NCBI GenBank assembly: GCA_943735955.1
Contig: OX030960.1
Location: 8,917,288 to 8,981,287 of the forward strand
From: Piscicola geometra
Lineage: Eukaryota; Annelida; Clitellata; Hirudinida; Piscicolidae
Length of the DNA stretch: 64,000 nt
Reading direction: 5' to 3'
In this document: piece by piece, positions 34,378-47,400 of the stretch
Position numbering within the stretch: position 1 is the first letter of the stretch
Layout: every line of letters begins with the position of its first letter
Notes under the pieces: generated by a model
Databases searched by the model: none
Told to the model about the DNA's origin: nothing
Seen by the model: the letters and a program-made list of their open reading frames with translations, nothing else
Position numbers and translations under genes: made by a program

Positions 34378-37300
34378 ATGGATATGGCGCAAAAGTCTCT
34401 TTTAGAGCTAATAAATGAAAATGAGAATATAGATGAATTAATGAATGAGGTAAGTTTTTAAAATTAATTTTTAAATGTTTTTTATTACTTTAATTTAATG
34501 AGGAACTTTAAAGTTTAGTGTATTTTATGTTGTATTTAATAATTAAATACATTAATAATAATTATTAAATTATAATTAATTAAAAAAATGATAAAAGTAT
34601 GTGTTTGAATAGTTTGACAAAAGATTTATTATTTGTTTAATTGCAGTTGACTGATGAAGGTGATTGGTTTTCAAGAAATGCAGAGATGCTTTCCCTACCT
34701 ACTTGTGAGTTGGTTCCTAATAAAAATAAACAAAATAAAACATTAATTAATTAATTAGACTTTAATTAATTATTAAATTTCCTATTTCAATTATTAAAAT
34801 TTAGTCTTTCAAATCAATCTTTTTCCATCTTGAAACATCAGATGCAGGCATTTACAGCATGGCAGAACGACAGAGCAGTTTGACAGGCGTCAAATTGTCG
34901 TCTGCCATTGCAATCATCATCAGCAACCTTCTCAGAAGCATCCTTTCTCAGCTGCAAGAGCCACAACTGACCCTGCCAGAGGAACACAAAGTGAGGCATA
35001 AAAGTCAATATGCGTGTATGGCAATGAAAACATTTTAGAATATTATGTATAACTCATACAGTTTGAGACATATACAAAAATATTTATATTTTATTTATGC
35101 AAATAAATGTTATTAAGTAAAACTGACTTATTTCTCTACCCCTGAAACACAGTCTCAGGTGCACGCACTAATCGAGGTGAGTCAAATGTTCCAAAGAGAT
35201 GGCTTCTTCTCCGTCAAGACGTTCGCCAAGAGTCTGTGCAAGCGGGTTGTTGTGGTTGTGGAAGGGGGGGGGGTGGAGATGTTGCAATTGAGGATTAATT
35301 AATTAGAGTTGATGTTGATAACTTGGTTTTGTGGTTGTGTGTGTTTATTGACTCTAATGGAGGATGGGGGTGATGATGAGAAGGGAGGAAGGGTGCTTAT
35401 GATGAAGATGAGAATGGAGGAAGGGTGCTTATGATGATGATGAGAATGGAGGAAGGGTGCTTATGATGATGATGATGCAGGATGGTGGCATTGGCATTCC
35501 GTTTGAACTGGTGTGGCTGCTGCAGAAGAAGCAAGTTCTCACTTTGGACTTGTTCTTTTTGAGGTTAAACTTTCAATTAAATTTTAATTAGTAAATTAAT
35601 TTTAGATTTATTCAATTACATCAATTAATCTAATTATATGCACAAACAAAATCTCTTCAGCAACCTGAAGCAGCCATCAACAATCAGCAACCTAGCAACG
35701 TCATTATGTTGTCTATGCAACAAAGACAACAAACTTCCTGTTACGCAAAGAACTGAAATGATTGATGACATCATATCATCCTTACTTAAGTTCGCTTTTA
35801 ATAAAAATATCAGCGATGTCACTGTCAAAGGGTTCAAAGACGTATGTTGATTTAATTATTTTTTTTTGCATAAATTCATTAAAAAAATTCTGAAGTTTTT
35901 AAAATGTATATTTTGAACTAATATAGTGGAAAGAGTATGAAAAATTCTCGCTGATTTGCAGGTTTCGTTGGCTGTGTTGGACAGCACCACAAGATGTGAG
36001 CCCCTTAGCAGTCCAAACCTCAATAAAGCATTCTCATGCGCCATTCTTTTCTCTGTAAAGCAGACAAGCTAGAATCTTAAAAGTGAACTTTTATTGAATA
36101 TATTCAAAATTGAAATTATTTTTCCCATCACACAGGTTTTGTATCGCAGAGTGGCCAAGAGAAGGACATCAACTTGTTCAAGGCGATTAAAGACGCCTTC
36201 TACAAAACTCCTAATGAGTCAAATGACCCAATTAGCAGTACTAATGGAAGTACTAGTAGTAGTAGTAGTAATGATGCTGCTAAAAGTGCAAGTAAGCACG
36301 CCATGAGACAGATCCACATCATTCTGATGAAGAGCAAGGATACTCAATGTATGAGATGGAATATACTTCAAAGATTTCATAATAATTAATTAATTAAAAT
36401 TTAAATTTAATTATTAGTTTAAATTGGTCTTAGGGTTGTGCTAAAGCATAATCTAGACATCATCACACCTCAAGTTTTTGACCTTGAGACACTGACGATG
36501 CTGCCTGCATGGACGTATGTCAGCATGGAGGCCAGTCTGCGAGAGGGCTTTGAGGAAGTGTGTGCGTTTTTATGTGTGTGTTTCTTTGTTTGTTTCTGCG
36601 TGTGGTCACGTGTGTTTTCATTCTTATACCCACATGCAACTACCCACTACCACCACCACCACCAGTTACTCTCCACCGTGACCGCCTCTTCGTTTTGCGA
36701 CCTGCTGCGGAGACTGCTGCAGCATCGGGAGGTGGCTTGGAGGGGCGCCTGCCTCCTTGTCTCGGTGGCCCTCACCCTCTGGAGTGGCTCAGGCGCCACA
36801 GCCGTCAAGGGTTTAGTTGACGATTAGTTTGCTGTCATTTTTGGCTCTTTATTTTGAACACTCTTCTTTTTTTCAACTCCACTCCATCCCTCCCTCACCT
36901 CTCACAGCCCTCGTCGACTCACTCTTCCTCCACTCCACCTCCTCCTCCTCTTCCGACGACCACCTCCTCTTCTCCTCCCTCTTGCTCCAGAGACTCGCCT
37001 GCCTGCAAGGAAGCCACCTCTACCCTTCCTACCAGGACTGCTTCAAGGTCTTGATGATGATTACAATAATATCAATATTAATGACTTAATTTAAATTTAT
37101 TAATAATAACAATATAATTAATATTGGTAATAGCAACAAAAGTAATATTTATACTGGCAATAATGATATCAATAATAATAATAACGCTTCAATACAAATG
37201 GTTTTTTAAATCATGCCGTACACATCTCCACACAAACAAAAAAACAAACAAACAAACATACACACACCAACCCCAGGAGAACTTCCAGACGAAGACAGAG

Positions 37301-39037
37301 TGGGCGAGCAGGAAGGTCATGATGATGATGATGACGTCACTGTTGACCTCCATGGTGCCGTATGAGTCACTGGAGGTCCTCAAGGTGAGGGTGGGTGGGG
37401 TGATGGGGTGGAGGGTGAACAGTGGGTGATGGGGTGGAGGGTGAACAGTGGGGTGATGGGGTGGAGGGTGAACAGTGGGTGAAGTTTAGAGTTAATTAAG
37501 CTGAAAATAGTTAAAATAATAATTTGTAAATAATCCTTTTAATACTTAATCGTCGTTCAAAGCCTTTAAAATATTATTATTATTATTATTATTAACTAAA
37601 ATTATTTTATGATCTTTGATAAGAACTTTCGATCCCTCACTTCCAACCACCATCACAGACGCACGTTAGAACCCCGGTCAACCTACCCATGAAGGTCAAG
37701 CCCCTGTGGTCGGAGTACGTCCACCTCGCCAGAACTAGACTGATCGACCTCACTTCTACTACTACCACCCCCTCCCATGATGTTTATGCTTTGAAAGTTT
37801 TTCCATTAAATTTAAATTTTATTTTTGAATTCAAGTCATATTTTGGATATTTTTATTTAATTTTAAATATTTGTTGTCTTTTTTTTTGGCAATAAAAGAT
37901 GGGTTTTGTTGAACTAGTTGACTTTGCAGGGTCCTTCTTCACTCCCGGATGGCAATGAGGCCAGGAAGAATGCTTCAAAGGTTTCAAACACTACTTTAAA
38001 AACTCTTCTCTACGTTATAAAAAATAATTTATTATAATTATTATTATTTAAAATTTCTTTTTAGTAACAGTATTTGTGAATCTTTTTTTATTGATTTATT
38101 TTATTTTAAAGAAATATTGTTCCCCAAGACAAGCAGTGACACAGAGAAGGACATCCAGGCTGCCATCCGAGCCTTCGAAAATGAAAACAAAATACCATCT
38201 TTTGTTCTGGAGATGAGGTACTATTTTGATGATGATGATGATGAGGATGGGATGAGAATGGTGGTTGTGATAATGATGATGTCTTCAAACCACACACGCA
38301 GTCTCTTCAACAGACCCTCCTTTTGCAACCATTTTCTGCCTGCCCTCCTCAAGCCCAGATATGTCAGGGGAGTTTCAAGATATTCAACACCATCATCATC
38401 ACCACCATGAACATCACCACCATGAACATCATCATTACCACCATGATCATCATCATCTTTAAATCATCATTATCATCACCATGATCATCGCCATCGTTAT
38501 CATCATCAACATCTCATTGCTCAGCTGCCCACCGAAGCAGACTCTCTCGTGAAGTTCATCGACCTCCTCGTCAAGTTAGCCACACGAGTACCTAGTTATC
38601 ATCATCATCACCACCATTATCATCATCATCACAATCATCATCACCATCATCATCAACAACATCATCATCACTACCATCATCATCACCATTATCATCATCA
38701 TCACCATCACAATCAACATCATCATCACTACCATCAACATCACCACTTAAATACCCAGTTAGTACAACTTGATCATTGTAGCAAGTGCATTAATTAGTGC
38801 TGCACGTTATCATCATCATCATTATCATCATCATTATCATCATCATTATCCTCATCATTATCATCATCATTATCATCATCATTATCATCATCGTTATCAT
38901 CATCATCAAAGGAAGAACAAGATCTCCCAAAGTGTGCACCTGAAGTACCTGGCAGACTGCAAGAAGATGTCTGACTGTCTTATTGAAGGTACGCGTGTGT
39001 GTGTTTGTGTGTGTGTGTGTGTGCGTGTGTGTGTGTT

Positions 39038-39115
<78 letters not shown>

Positions 39116-42100
39116 TGTGTGTGTGTGTGTGTATGTGTGTGTGTGTGTTTGTATGTTTGTTCGTGTTTTTCCACTTCTCATGATTTCAACACCGCAGGAG
39201 TGATGGATGATGATGACGATCTCTACAGTCTTCAACTGCCACCCCTGCAACAACTCAGCTTGGCTCTGCAGACTTGGCAGAGTGTTGTTGTGGAGGGGGA
39301 CTTCGACTGTTAGTGTTGTTGTTGTTGGTGTTGTTGTTGTTGGTGTTGTTGTTGGTGTTGTTGTTGTTGTTGATTGTTGTCTTGTTGTTGTTGGTGCTGT
39401 TGATGGTGGTGTTTTTTTGTCGTTGTTTCTGTTGGTGTTTTTAGGGGTGTTGTTTATGTTTTTGTTGTTGTTGGAACTACCCTTAGATTAATTTTGATAA
39501 ATGTAACTTGAATACTCAAATGATTTCAAATATTTTTTTTACAGCAACTTCTAAGCATTTAAACTTGATATCGGAAAAATTGAGTTTGATCGAAAATTCG
39601 ATTTTTTCGTCACGCCTCAATGATTTCGATACTGAAGTGCATGATTTGGAAGACGTGCTTGTTGAAAAGTCGCTACTGTTTGAGGTGGAGTAGTGGAGTT
39701 TTTTAAATATGCATTTATAGTTTTTATTCAATTTTTAAACTTTTTATATATTTAATTAGTAATTTTTAATGTTTTTCTATATTTTTGTTGTTGAAATATT
39801 TAACCAATCAAACAAAAAATAGACTAAGGAGTAAAAACAAATCTTCGATTGAATCTTCTCAAACAGGCGTCCCATCAGCTACTGCAGCACACCTGCAAGG
39901 TTATCCACCTCCAACTCTCAAGGTCACCATTGCACCAAAGCACCAGTGCAGACGTCCCCGATGCCAAGCAATGCTCTTGCATGATTGGTGAGTTGTCTCA
40001 ATCTTGACCTAATTTGGACCTCAATCTTGACCTAATTTTGACCTCAATCTTGACCTAATTTTGACCTTAATCTTGACCTTATTTTGACCTTAATCCTAGC
40101 CTTAGTTTGACCTTAATCTTGATTAGCTTAACCATGGATCAAACATCGAAAATTTGCACAAATCTTTTATAAAGATGTGCTTTAGCGATTTTCAATAATG
40201 ACCATTTTGATGTAGAGTGGGTGATGAAGATGATGATGATGATTGCGTCCCAGCATCCTTCCATCTTCACCTTCTTCCTAAAAGAAGTCATCTCTCTCAT
40301 CACCACCTCCATTCACCGTCTCTCCCCTCTCCACTCCTTCCCCTTATCTCTCATCCTCTTCATTCTCTTCAATTCTAACGACGAAAAAATCAAGCGCCTA
40401 ACAATTAAAAGTGAACCTCTAATCAGGTATATTTCTTTTCGTTTAAAAGTGAATTTATCTAGCGCTACTCTCAAAGGCACTTTCCGCCTGTGCACTGCCT
40501 ACCTGACACTCGTCAACACTGTCTACAACAAGCAGTTTGTCTTAACTGGAAGTGATGACGATGATAATGATCTCAATGATGATAAAAACAATAATAATAA
40601 TAATGAAAAAAGTGGGTTTTTAAACTTGAGTACAATTGCAAGAGAGGCTCGAGTGCCCGTGGTGGTGAGGGATCTCTTCGTGTTTGCGGCTTACAGGCTG
40701 AACCACAGGCTGAGGAGCGACGGGTCCGCATGCAGTGACGAATCTTTCATCGAGACTGACCGGACTATTGCCGGTGGAGAGACGTTGTTGAACTCTCAGC
40801 GAGACACCGCCGAGTGGTACCTTGCCACTAAGCGATTGTCGAAGTTAATTCAAGTCTTCTGTGGTAGTGGTGTTTTCTTCAGCAGTGCCGTTGGCATGGA
40901 GATGAGTTTCGATGGGGAGGAGGAAGACTTTTTCTCGCAGACACTGCCTTTCTACACTTGGATGATGCATTCTGAAGTCTTTCCATTGAGTCCTGGTGGC
41001 AAGAACAGCTTTAGTGGTGTCTTACGCGCCAATGCTAGTAGTGCAGTTGGTGGTGGTGGTAGTGGTGGTGGTGGTGGTGGTGGTAGTGGTGGTGGTGGTG
41101 GTGGTAGTGGTGGTGGTGGTGGTAGTTGTGGTGGTGGTGGTGGTGGGCGTTTACTTAACGACGAGTTCGAAGTCGATACAAGTTACACCTCAATCGAACG
41201 CTACGTCATGGAACTTATACACGCAATTCTCAATTATACGCCCAGAAAAAGACAATTTCATCATTGTGCTTCGAGTGGCTGTTCCAACGGTGGTGATGCT
41301 GAGCCCAAGAAGGGAGGGGGTGATGATGATAGTTGCCGAGAAGATCGCGTCCGTTGCAGTAATTCTGGGTCAGTAGTTGCTGCTAAGTTCGTTCAATTAA
41401 TAAGCGTGAGTTCGTTTTAGTTTTTAATCATCACTTTTGATTTTAATTAGCCAACCAAACAATTATATTATAATCAGCATTATTAATTGGTCTTATATTC
41501 GATTTAAAATTGTCCTTATCGAGTTTTATTATTCACTTCCACAGGTGATTTCAATTAGAAGTAACATTCGTATAAGCACGATCCTTTGGAAGGTTTACGA
41601 AGAGAATATGAAATGGTTTAATCGACCAACATCATCATCAGGAGCACCATCATCATCATCAGCATCAGCCTCTTCAAGACATACGTTGATAAATAACTTC
41701 GTCAACCTCTCCATCTGTTTGCCAGCGAGGTTTCTACTGAACGATAACGCCTGCTTGTGCAACAATAATAACAATAATTGTAATTGTAATTGTTTAACAA
41801 ATAATATAAATGCTAATAATATTTGTAAAAATACTAAAAATAAAAATAATTACTTTAATAGTCATATTAAAGGACTAGTCAGATTTCTGAATGAGGATTA
41901 TCTAAACCACTCTTGCGCCTCAGTCATTTTAAGTGCTTCTTTCTTGAACCACATTCTTGAGAGCTTCGCCAGCTTCGACTGCTGCAAGGCGCTTGACGAC
42001 TTGTCGAGGCAGTCTCCACTTTTTGTGCTTTCTTTGCTGAAGCATCGGCAGATGGCGTGGAGGAGATGCCTGAAGTTTGAGAATTCGTGCGTGAAGACTT

Positions 42101-42789
42101 GGATGCAGAAGGTTCTGGCGGCTTGTGCAAGGCCTTGTGGAGATGCTGAGAGGAAAAGTTCCGATGAGGATCTAGTTGATGCGAAGGAGGAAGGAGGTTT
42201 AATGGTGGATGAGGCTTTCAAAATGACTTTCAAGTACCTGCGGGTTGACGCCACTTCAGAGAAGATTCTCAATGTTTGCATGTCCATTTCGAGTCTGATC
42301 CAAACGACGTTGTGTGCAGTGCTTGACAGGCAGTTGTTCGATGCCATTGCAGACGTCTTCGCAAAAGATCCATCGCTAGTTGTGCCTGTGATGAGTATGT
42401 GCGTGGAGAGTGAAGGGATGCGAGATGATCGTGTAGCCAGCGTTGAATCGATTTTCTCAAGACTCGTTCCTGAGCGGACGAAACTCCTGTGGCCCCCGAT
42501 GAGTGTTTCGTTGTGGATCGGAGTGCATGAAAAGAAGCGTGCTCTTCTCGCTGATGCTCGCTCCGTTGAAGTTCTCCTCAGGAACGTTGTGGCGTGCAAC
42601 CTGCTGTTCGAGAGTGCTACTCTGGATGGATGCCTCTTCGCCTGTTTGCCTCACTCCAACAACGACCTCTTCAACACAAACATTCGTCGCATTCTCAAAC
42701 ACCTGCCTCCTGCCATTTCACAGACGCTCAAACAAACGTGTGAGGAGCTTCTCAGAAAGGTCGACTTCACTCTCAGGGTGTGCTTCTGA
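34378..42789 (+). CDS. FANCA: FANCA homologue (Fanconi anaemia core complex)
   Basis: About 23 exons, including 34378-34449, 34647-34704, 34842-34990, 35153-35245, 35481-35563, 35661-35841, 35962-36054, 36666-36810, 36908-37047, 37277-37384, 37659-37781, 37930-37980, 38129-38217, 38302-38362, 38525-38587, 38916-38988, 39198-39308, 39545-39684, 39867-39987, 40216-41405 and 41545-42789, give about 1,550 residues (human about 1,455). Best matches to human FANCA: LATSLCCLCNKDN; MVPYESLEVL followed by LARTRLIDL; and IPSFVLEMSLFNRPSFCNHF with LPALLKPRY. The frame through 36136-36291 and 36449-36557 is ambiguous. Near the end DPSLVVPVMSMC and a KHRQMAWRRC-type segment also recall FANCA. The protein is an all-helical scaffold in the nuclear complex that ubiquitinates FANCD2-FANCI at DNA crosslinks. 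Poly-Gly, Asn-rich and Ser-rich insertions lie in the two long last exons. Confidence 0.85.
35372..35480. repeat. Tandem repeat at a FANCA 3' splice site
   Basis: About three copies of a 33-base unit (GATGAGAATGGAGGAAGGGT and GCTTATGATGAT) end in GATGATGATGCAG, the acceptor for the exon at 35481. Confidence 0.85.
37397..37482. repeat. Three-copy 27-base tandem repeat in FANCA intron
   Basis: Units of about 27 bases contain GGTGATGGGGTGGAGGGTGA and ACAGTGG. They follow directly after the exon ending at 37384. Confidence 0.9.
38380..38909. repeat. (ATC)n/(ACC)n tracts in two FANCA introns
   Basis: Three ATC-rich blocks (38380-38520, 38596-38752, 38806-38909) fill the introns on both sides of the 63-base exon 38525-38587. 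Confidence 0.9.
38994..39165. repeat. (GT)n microsatellite in FANCA intron
   Basis: About 170 bases of GT repeat with a few GTTT, GTAT and GAGT breaks begin just inside the donor at 38989. Confidence 0.95.
39311..39478. repeat. (TGT)n tract in FANCA intron
   Basis: TTG/GTT triplets with GGT variants fill the first part of the intron after the exon ending at 39308. Confidence 0.9.
39999..40122. repeat. 23-base tandem repeat with TGACCT half-sites
   Basis: About five copies of a 23-base unit read roughly CTCAATCTTGACCTAATTTT GAC. Each copy contributes two TGACCT-like hexamers, separated by AATTT (5 bases) within the pair and CAATCT (6 bases) between pairs. The array lies in the FANCA intron between exons 39867-39987 and 40216-41405. 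Confidence 0.9.
41047..41148 (+). repeat. (GGT)n coding run (poly-Gly) in FANCA
   Basis: GGT repeats with AGT breaks encode about 33 Gly/Ser residues within exon 40216-41405. The flanks stay in frame. Confidence 0.85.
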
Positions 42790-42857
42790 CTTGCGTGTCG
42801 TGATCCTCAACTTAAAATGCCCACTTTCGTAATCTTCCTTCATATATTTGTACCTTG

Positions 42858-42863
42858 AATAAA
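42858..42863 (+). promoter_or_regulatory. Polyadenylation signal, FANCA gene
   Basis: AATAAA lies 69 bases after the FANCA stop. A second AATAAA at 42999-43004 could serve a longer transcript. Confidence 0.6.
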
Positions 42864-43073
42864 CAATTTCTTGCATTTCTACGTGATGAAGAACAAAAGT
42901 ACTGTTTGCCGATGTCTTAACGCCGCTGTTCTGCGCAAACAGTGAATGTTCTATCTCCGCGAGTCGTGTCCCCTAATGTGTCTTGTGCTAAATTCCTAAA
43001 TAAAGACAATCTTTTTTCCTTTGACGTTTTGCTATTTTTTCTCCTTTTTTATAACTTAAATTTTTTATGACAG

Positions 43074-43202
43074 TACAGTCTCTTTAAATGCCATTGCCAC
43101 TTCTCACAAGACTAGAGTCTTCAATACATTTAAACGAGGCGAGAACTTAATAAATTATTACGCGTCTTTTGATTCGCACGACGAAAGTAGGGAGGTTACA
43201 CA
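43074..43202 (+). CDS. Orphan coding-like exon upstream of the vWA gene
   Basis: Between a possible acceptor (TTTTTTATGACAG/T) and a strong donor (ACACAG/GTAAGC) one frame stays open and looks protein-like: TVSLNAIATSHKTRVFNTF, then KRGENLINYYASFDSHDES and REVTQ. It is too short to be listed as a long open frame. It could be a 5' exon of the vWA gene, whose signal-peptide exon I could not find, or belong to another gene. The family is not recognised and the join to 44.4 kb was not resolved. Confidence 0.35.
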
Positions 43203-44409
43203 GGTAAGCTTCGATGCATGCCTCTCATTCAGCTTCAGGGTCATCGCATCAACTCCCATGCTTCATTCCATGCACACAAGCTTCCATGCGTGCGTGTAAA
43301 TGCCTTCATTCATGTTTGCCCCTCATACCTTCTATATAATTTGGTATACCTTCTATATATAGGTATAGTTGTATTAACCTTGATGTAATATTATATACCT
43401 TCATGATACATGTCAGCTCAATAAATATTGATATTCTCCTTATGTGCGTGATAGACTTATTCTTTGCATGTGTGAATGTGTGTTTGACTCGGAATATATA
43501 AGCATGTGAATGTTGGTCGAGGAATAGAATAGCAGTATGAGATTCCCTATCTCCAGAAATTCTTACATTCGTACAATACTTTAAAAAAAAGAGTTTTTGC
43601 AAAATAAATTTTACAAGTTTTGTTTTTTTTTAGTTTAAACGGTTTTCACGGTTTAGTTTTTGTTCCATTCGCAGTTGTAAAAACCATCAAAGCAAGTTTG
43701 TATTTAAACTTCTTTATTAACTTCTGAAAACCATCTTTTTAAAATTACCTCATAACATTTCACGAACTTTACTTTTACAAAGGTATTTTCCAGCAAGAAA
43801 TTTGATCTTCTACTGATGGATCAACGGGGGGATAGAAGCCATAACCAACTTATCTTTATTTCCATATTTACAGTTTACTTCCTAATAGCAAGTTAGTTTA
43901 ATAAATTAAAGTTTTATTTGTAAAAGCTTATAAATGCTCAGTGTTTTGCAAAGCCTAAGACAAAGAACTTATTCTCATAACAAGAATAATCTATCTAACA
44001 TTATCCTCAAAAATCGATACTATGCGCTCTTAAAAATTAAGATTTATCTAGCGAAACTTTTTTATTTATCTAAAAAACTTAAAATTTGATTTCTCCGTTT
44101 ATTCATCGATAATAATGAATTAAAAGTTGTGGATTTACATAAATATTTGATGAAAAACAATGTATTAATTCCTTATATAGGCTAATTTGTTAGCAAGCTG
44201 TTGCAGTTATGACTTTCGAATCAATAGTGCAATTTAAGAGGCTCATAAATCTTTCAAAAAAATAATATTATTATTATTTTATAGGAAATTAAATATTTCA
44301 TTCTTATCAAGTGGGTATTGATTTAAAACTTAAAGATCTTACGAAGTTTTAATGCAAGTTACTCTCTTTAATAAAGAGTCTTTATCCTATCATCCAAGAT
44401 TAAGCCTAA

Positions 44410-47400
44410 TCCAATCGAAAGTTATATTCTTCGTTTAGCAATCCAGAACAAACCACCTTCTCTATTTCTTCCATCCATTCACTCATCAAAGCAATTAAAC
44501 ACCTTATTCCTCTTCGCCACCTAGCAATCACTCCCGTCAACGGACAACAATGTCCCGAGAAAATGGACGTGGTGTTTCTTCTGGACCATTCAGGCAGCAT
44601 CACAGACCGAAACCCGAAGAATGGTTCATGGGACAATTGGCAATTAGTGAAGGACTTTGTCGTGGAAATGGTCGAAGATTTGCAAGTCAGCGTGGACCAC
44701 AGCCACATCGGAGTCGCCACCTTCGGGAACCTGGCGATCGTGAGACTAGCTCTCAATGAGTATTACGACTCTCCAACCATCATCAGGACCATCCGGAACA
44801 TTCCACCTGGCAACGGAAACACCAACACGTATGCCGGCCTCCAACTCATGCGGGAAATGTTCAGGGTGGAAAGAGGGGGAAGGTAGTTTTGCCTTTTGTA
44901 GTTTGCATTATTTTAAAATAAAGTTATTATGATGAACTGGTAAAACATGCGTTCTCACTTTATTTACTATTTCATACATGATCCCGTTAGATACAAAGTG
45001 CCGAGGGTGGGCATCATCATAACGGATGGCAAGCCCACCGTCAATCAACACCTCACCATTGCTGAAGCAACATCTCTGTACTATGCCAAGATTTCGCTGT
45101 ACGCCATTGGAATCACAGGTTTGAAAATTCATATCGCAAAATATTATATGAAATAGAATATTTACCAAGTTAAATATTTTATATGAGTAAATACACAAAA
45201 TAAAATTATTTCAATCTTCAGACGACATAGACGAGAACTTTTTGAAAACTATTTGTTCTCCCCCTCAACGCCTCAACGTCAACTACTGGCTCGCTCCCGA
45301 CTTCACGCGCCTGGTCAGCATCATCAGAAGTGTCCACTTGGCCACCTGCAGCAGCAGCTCCAACTTCACCACAAGTGACTGATTGCATTGATGGAGAACA
45401 ATAGCTCGATAGTTAATATATCTATCAGTCGGAAAGTCATTTCGTTTAGAATAATCAATAAAAGCATGCTAAATTTATTTTAAATCCTCCGATTTAACAA
45501 AAAATAACGTTCTCAGCGTGTGAGCACATGGACCTGGTGTTCAGCACCTCCCTTCCGACCGACAGAACCCATCTGACCACCCTCGAGTACCTCATCTCCG
45601 ACCTGGTTTCTCTCATGCCAGTGGGCCAGGGAGACAGCGGAGTTCGCATAGCTTTGACCACATACGACTACTACACTAGCACTTCAGTCATCCGGCTGGA
45701 CAGTTACTTCGACAAAAATGCCATTCTTCCCGTCATCGCCTCTCTCAGAATCAACACTGGATCCCCTTATGCCGACCCCTACCGAGCTCTTGATTTCATC
45801 AAAAATAATGTTTGCGAAAGTTTATTTTATTAGTTACTTTTAATTTAATAAAATTTTTAATCGTTTAAGAACACTAAATATTTTTGCATAAACCTTCGGC
45901 AAGGTTTTGGTGGCAAGTCAAGGCATGCGGGCGAACAGTTCAAAGGTGATTGTACTTTTCATCTGGGACGATCAACTCTACAACAAGCAGAACTTTGAAA
46001 GCTCCATAAAGCACTTCATTGACGCTGGAACCAGGGTGATCATAGTGGATGTGAGAGGTACGCTGCAGAAGAGTTACCTGCAGACCTTGGTCATGTACCC
46101 GAGGGATGTGCTCTCACTGTCCGGCTACACGTACCTACGCTCTAAAGTCAACGTACTCGCCAACACTCTCTGTTCCTTCGAAGAAAGTGAAAACATCAAA
46201 TTTGAGAATTATCAACTTTTTTTAAAAATTATTTTGAGTATTAAGTTTAGCAAAAAGTAAAAATATTGTCTGCCAAATTCATCAGATGTAGGCTGTCCTT
46301 ACATAGCAGACATTGTCCTCTTGGTGGACACTTCTTCTCGAATATACCAAGAGGCGAACTTCCAAAACCTCTGGACCAAGTACTACCAAGGCTTTCTAAT
46401 CAACTTCGTTCAAGCCTTCAACATAGGCCCTACCAAGACCCGGATCGCTATCATAACCTACAACTCTGTCTCCTCTCTCTTGGCTACCTTCACCGACTCT
46501 ACTTCTAGTACTTCTGTGGAGAACTATATCTCATCTATGCAACCAACCAACGATAATAATGTGAAACTTTTAAGATTTCCAAAATTCATATTAATTTTTC
46601 ATTTTAGAATAAATTACCTGAAATTGAAACTATTTAAGAAATAATTCATATATATTTTTCTTTTAGAGCAATCTCGCATCGGCTTTCAGAGCAGTAAGTT
46701 CAGTCTTCAGCACCTCCAGACCTGACACCAAGAAGATCCTAGTCCTTCTGAACTACTTCCATCCCACTTTAGAAGTGGAGAGAACTCTCTTAGAAGCGAG
46801 TTTCATCAAAGAGCAGGCGGACATTTTCACTGTTGGCATCATTCCACCACAGAAAAAAGACGAGAGTATCGCTCTATTGAGAAGTATTTCTTCACTACCG
46901 GATGATTACTACTTTTCAGCCCTTGACTTCACTCACCTTAATGACTTCTTGATTGACCTTATCAACGACGTTTGTCTCATTTCAACTCTCCCAAATGCTC
47001 CTGCAACTACAACTACAACTACAACTACTACTACAACTACAACAACTACAACTACTACTACTACAACAACTACTACTACAACTACTACTACTACAACTAC
47101 TACTACTACTACTACAACTACTACTACTACTACAACAACAACAACCACTATCCCTCCAAAGCCATTAACAATTCTACGTAGGTCTTAAAAACATAAATGA
47201 ATTTTTCTAACTCAACCTCAAGCTGCCAGATCTCACAAATACAATCTACTTCAGCTTTCCTCAGACCAACAACTCAACCATCAAATCAACCCCCCTCTCA
47301 ATCCCACCAGCTCCTCGCTGCAGTCAGCTGGTCGACATGCTTTTCCTCATCGACACGACACTCAACGTCAACTACAACTACTACACTTCCTTCTACCTTC

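Larger units (their letters stand above)
42790..44409. other. Intergenic or 5' intron space before the vWA gene
   Basis: This AT-rich stretch carries the FANCA 3' end and the orphan exon at 43074-43202. No signal-peptide exon for the vWA gene was recognised. Confidence 0.4.

Noticed and set aside
35372..35480. Tandem repeats such as these as a CRISPR-like array
   Set aside because: The units are contiguous with no unique spacers, the host is an animal, and no cas-like genes are present.
38549..38797. Histidine-rich open frames (HHHYHHHH) on ATC/CAC repeats, also near 22949-23380 and 59183-59422
   Set aside because: They are simple-repeat translations inside introns or intergenic DNA, with no domain, start context or splice support.
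38906..39253. His/Thr-rich frames on the GT repeat
   Set aside because: Dinucleotide repeat read in several frames, lying in a FANCA intron.
41898..42599. 233-codon minus-strand frame opposite the last FANCA exon
   Set aside because: It is the shadow of a continuous plus-strand exon that matches FANCA and keeps frame with its neighbours.
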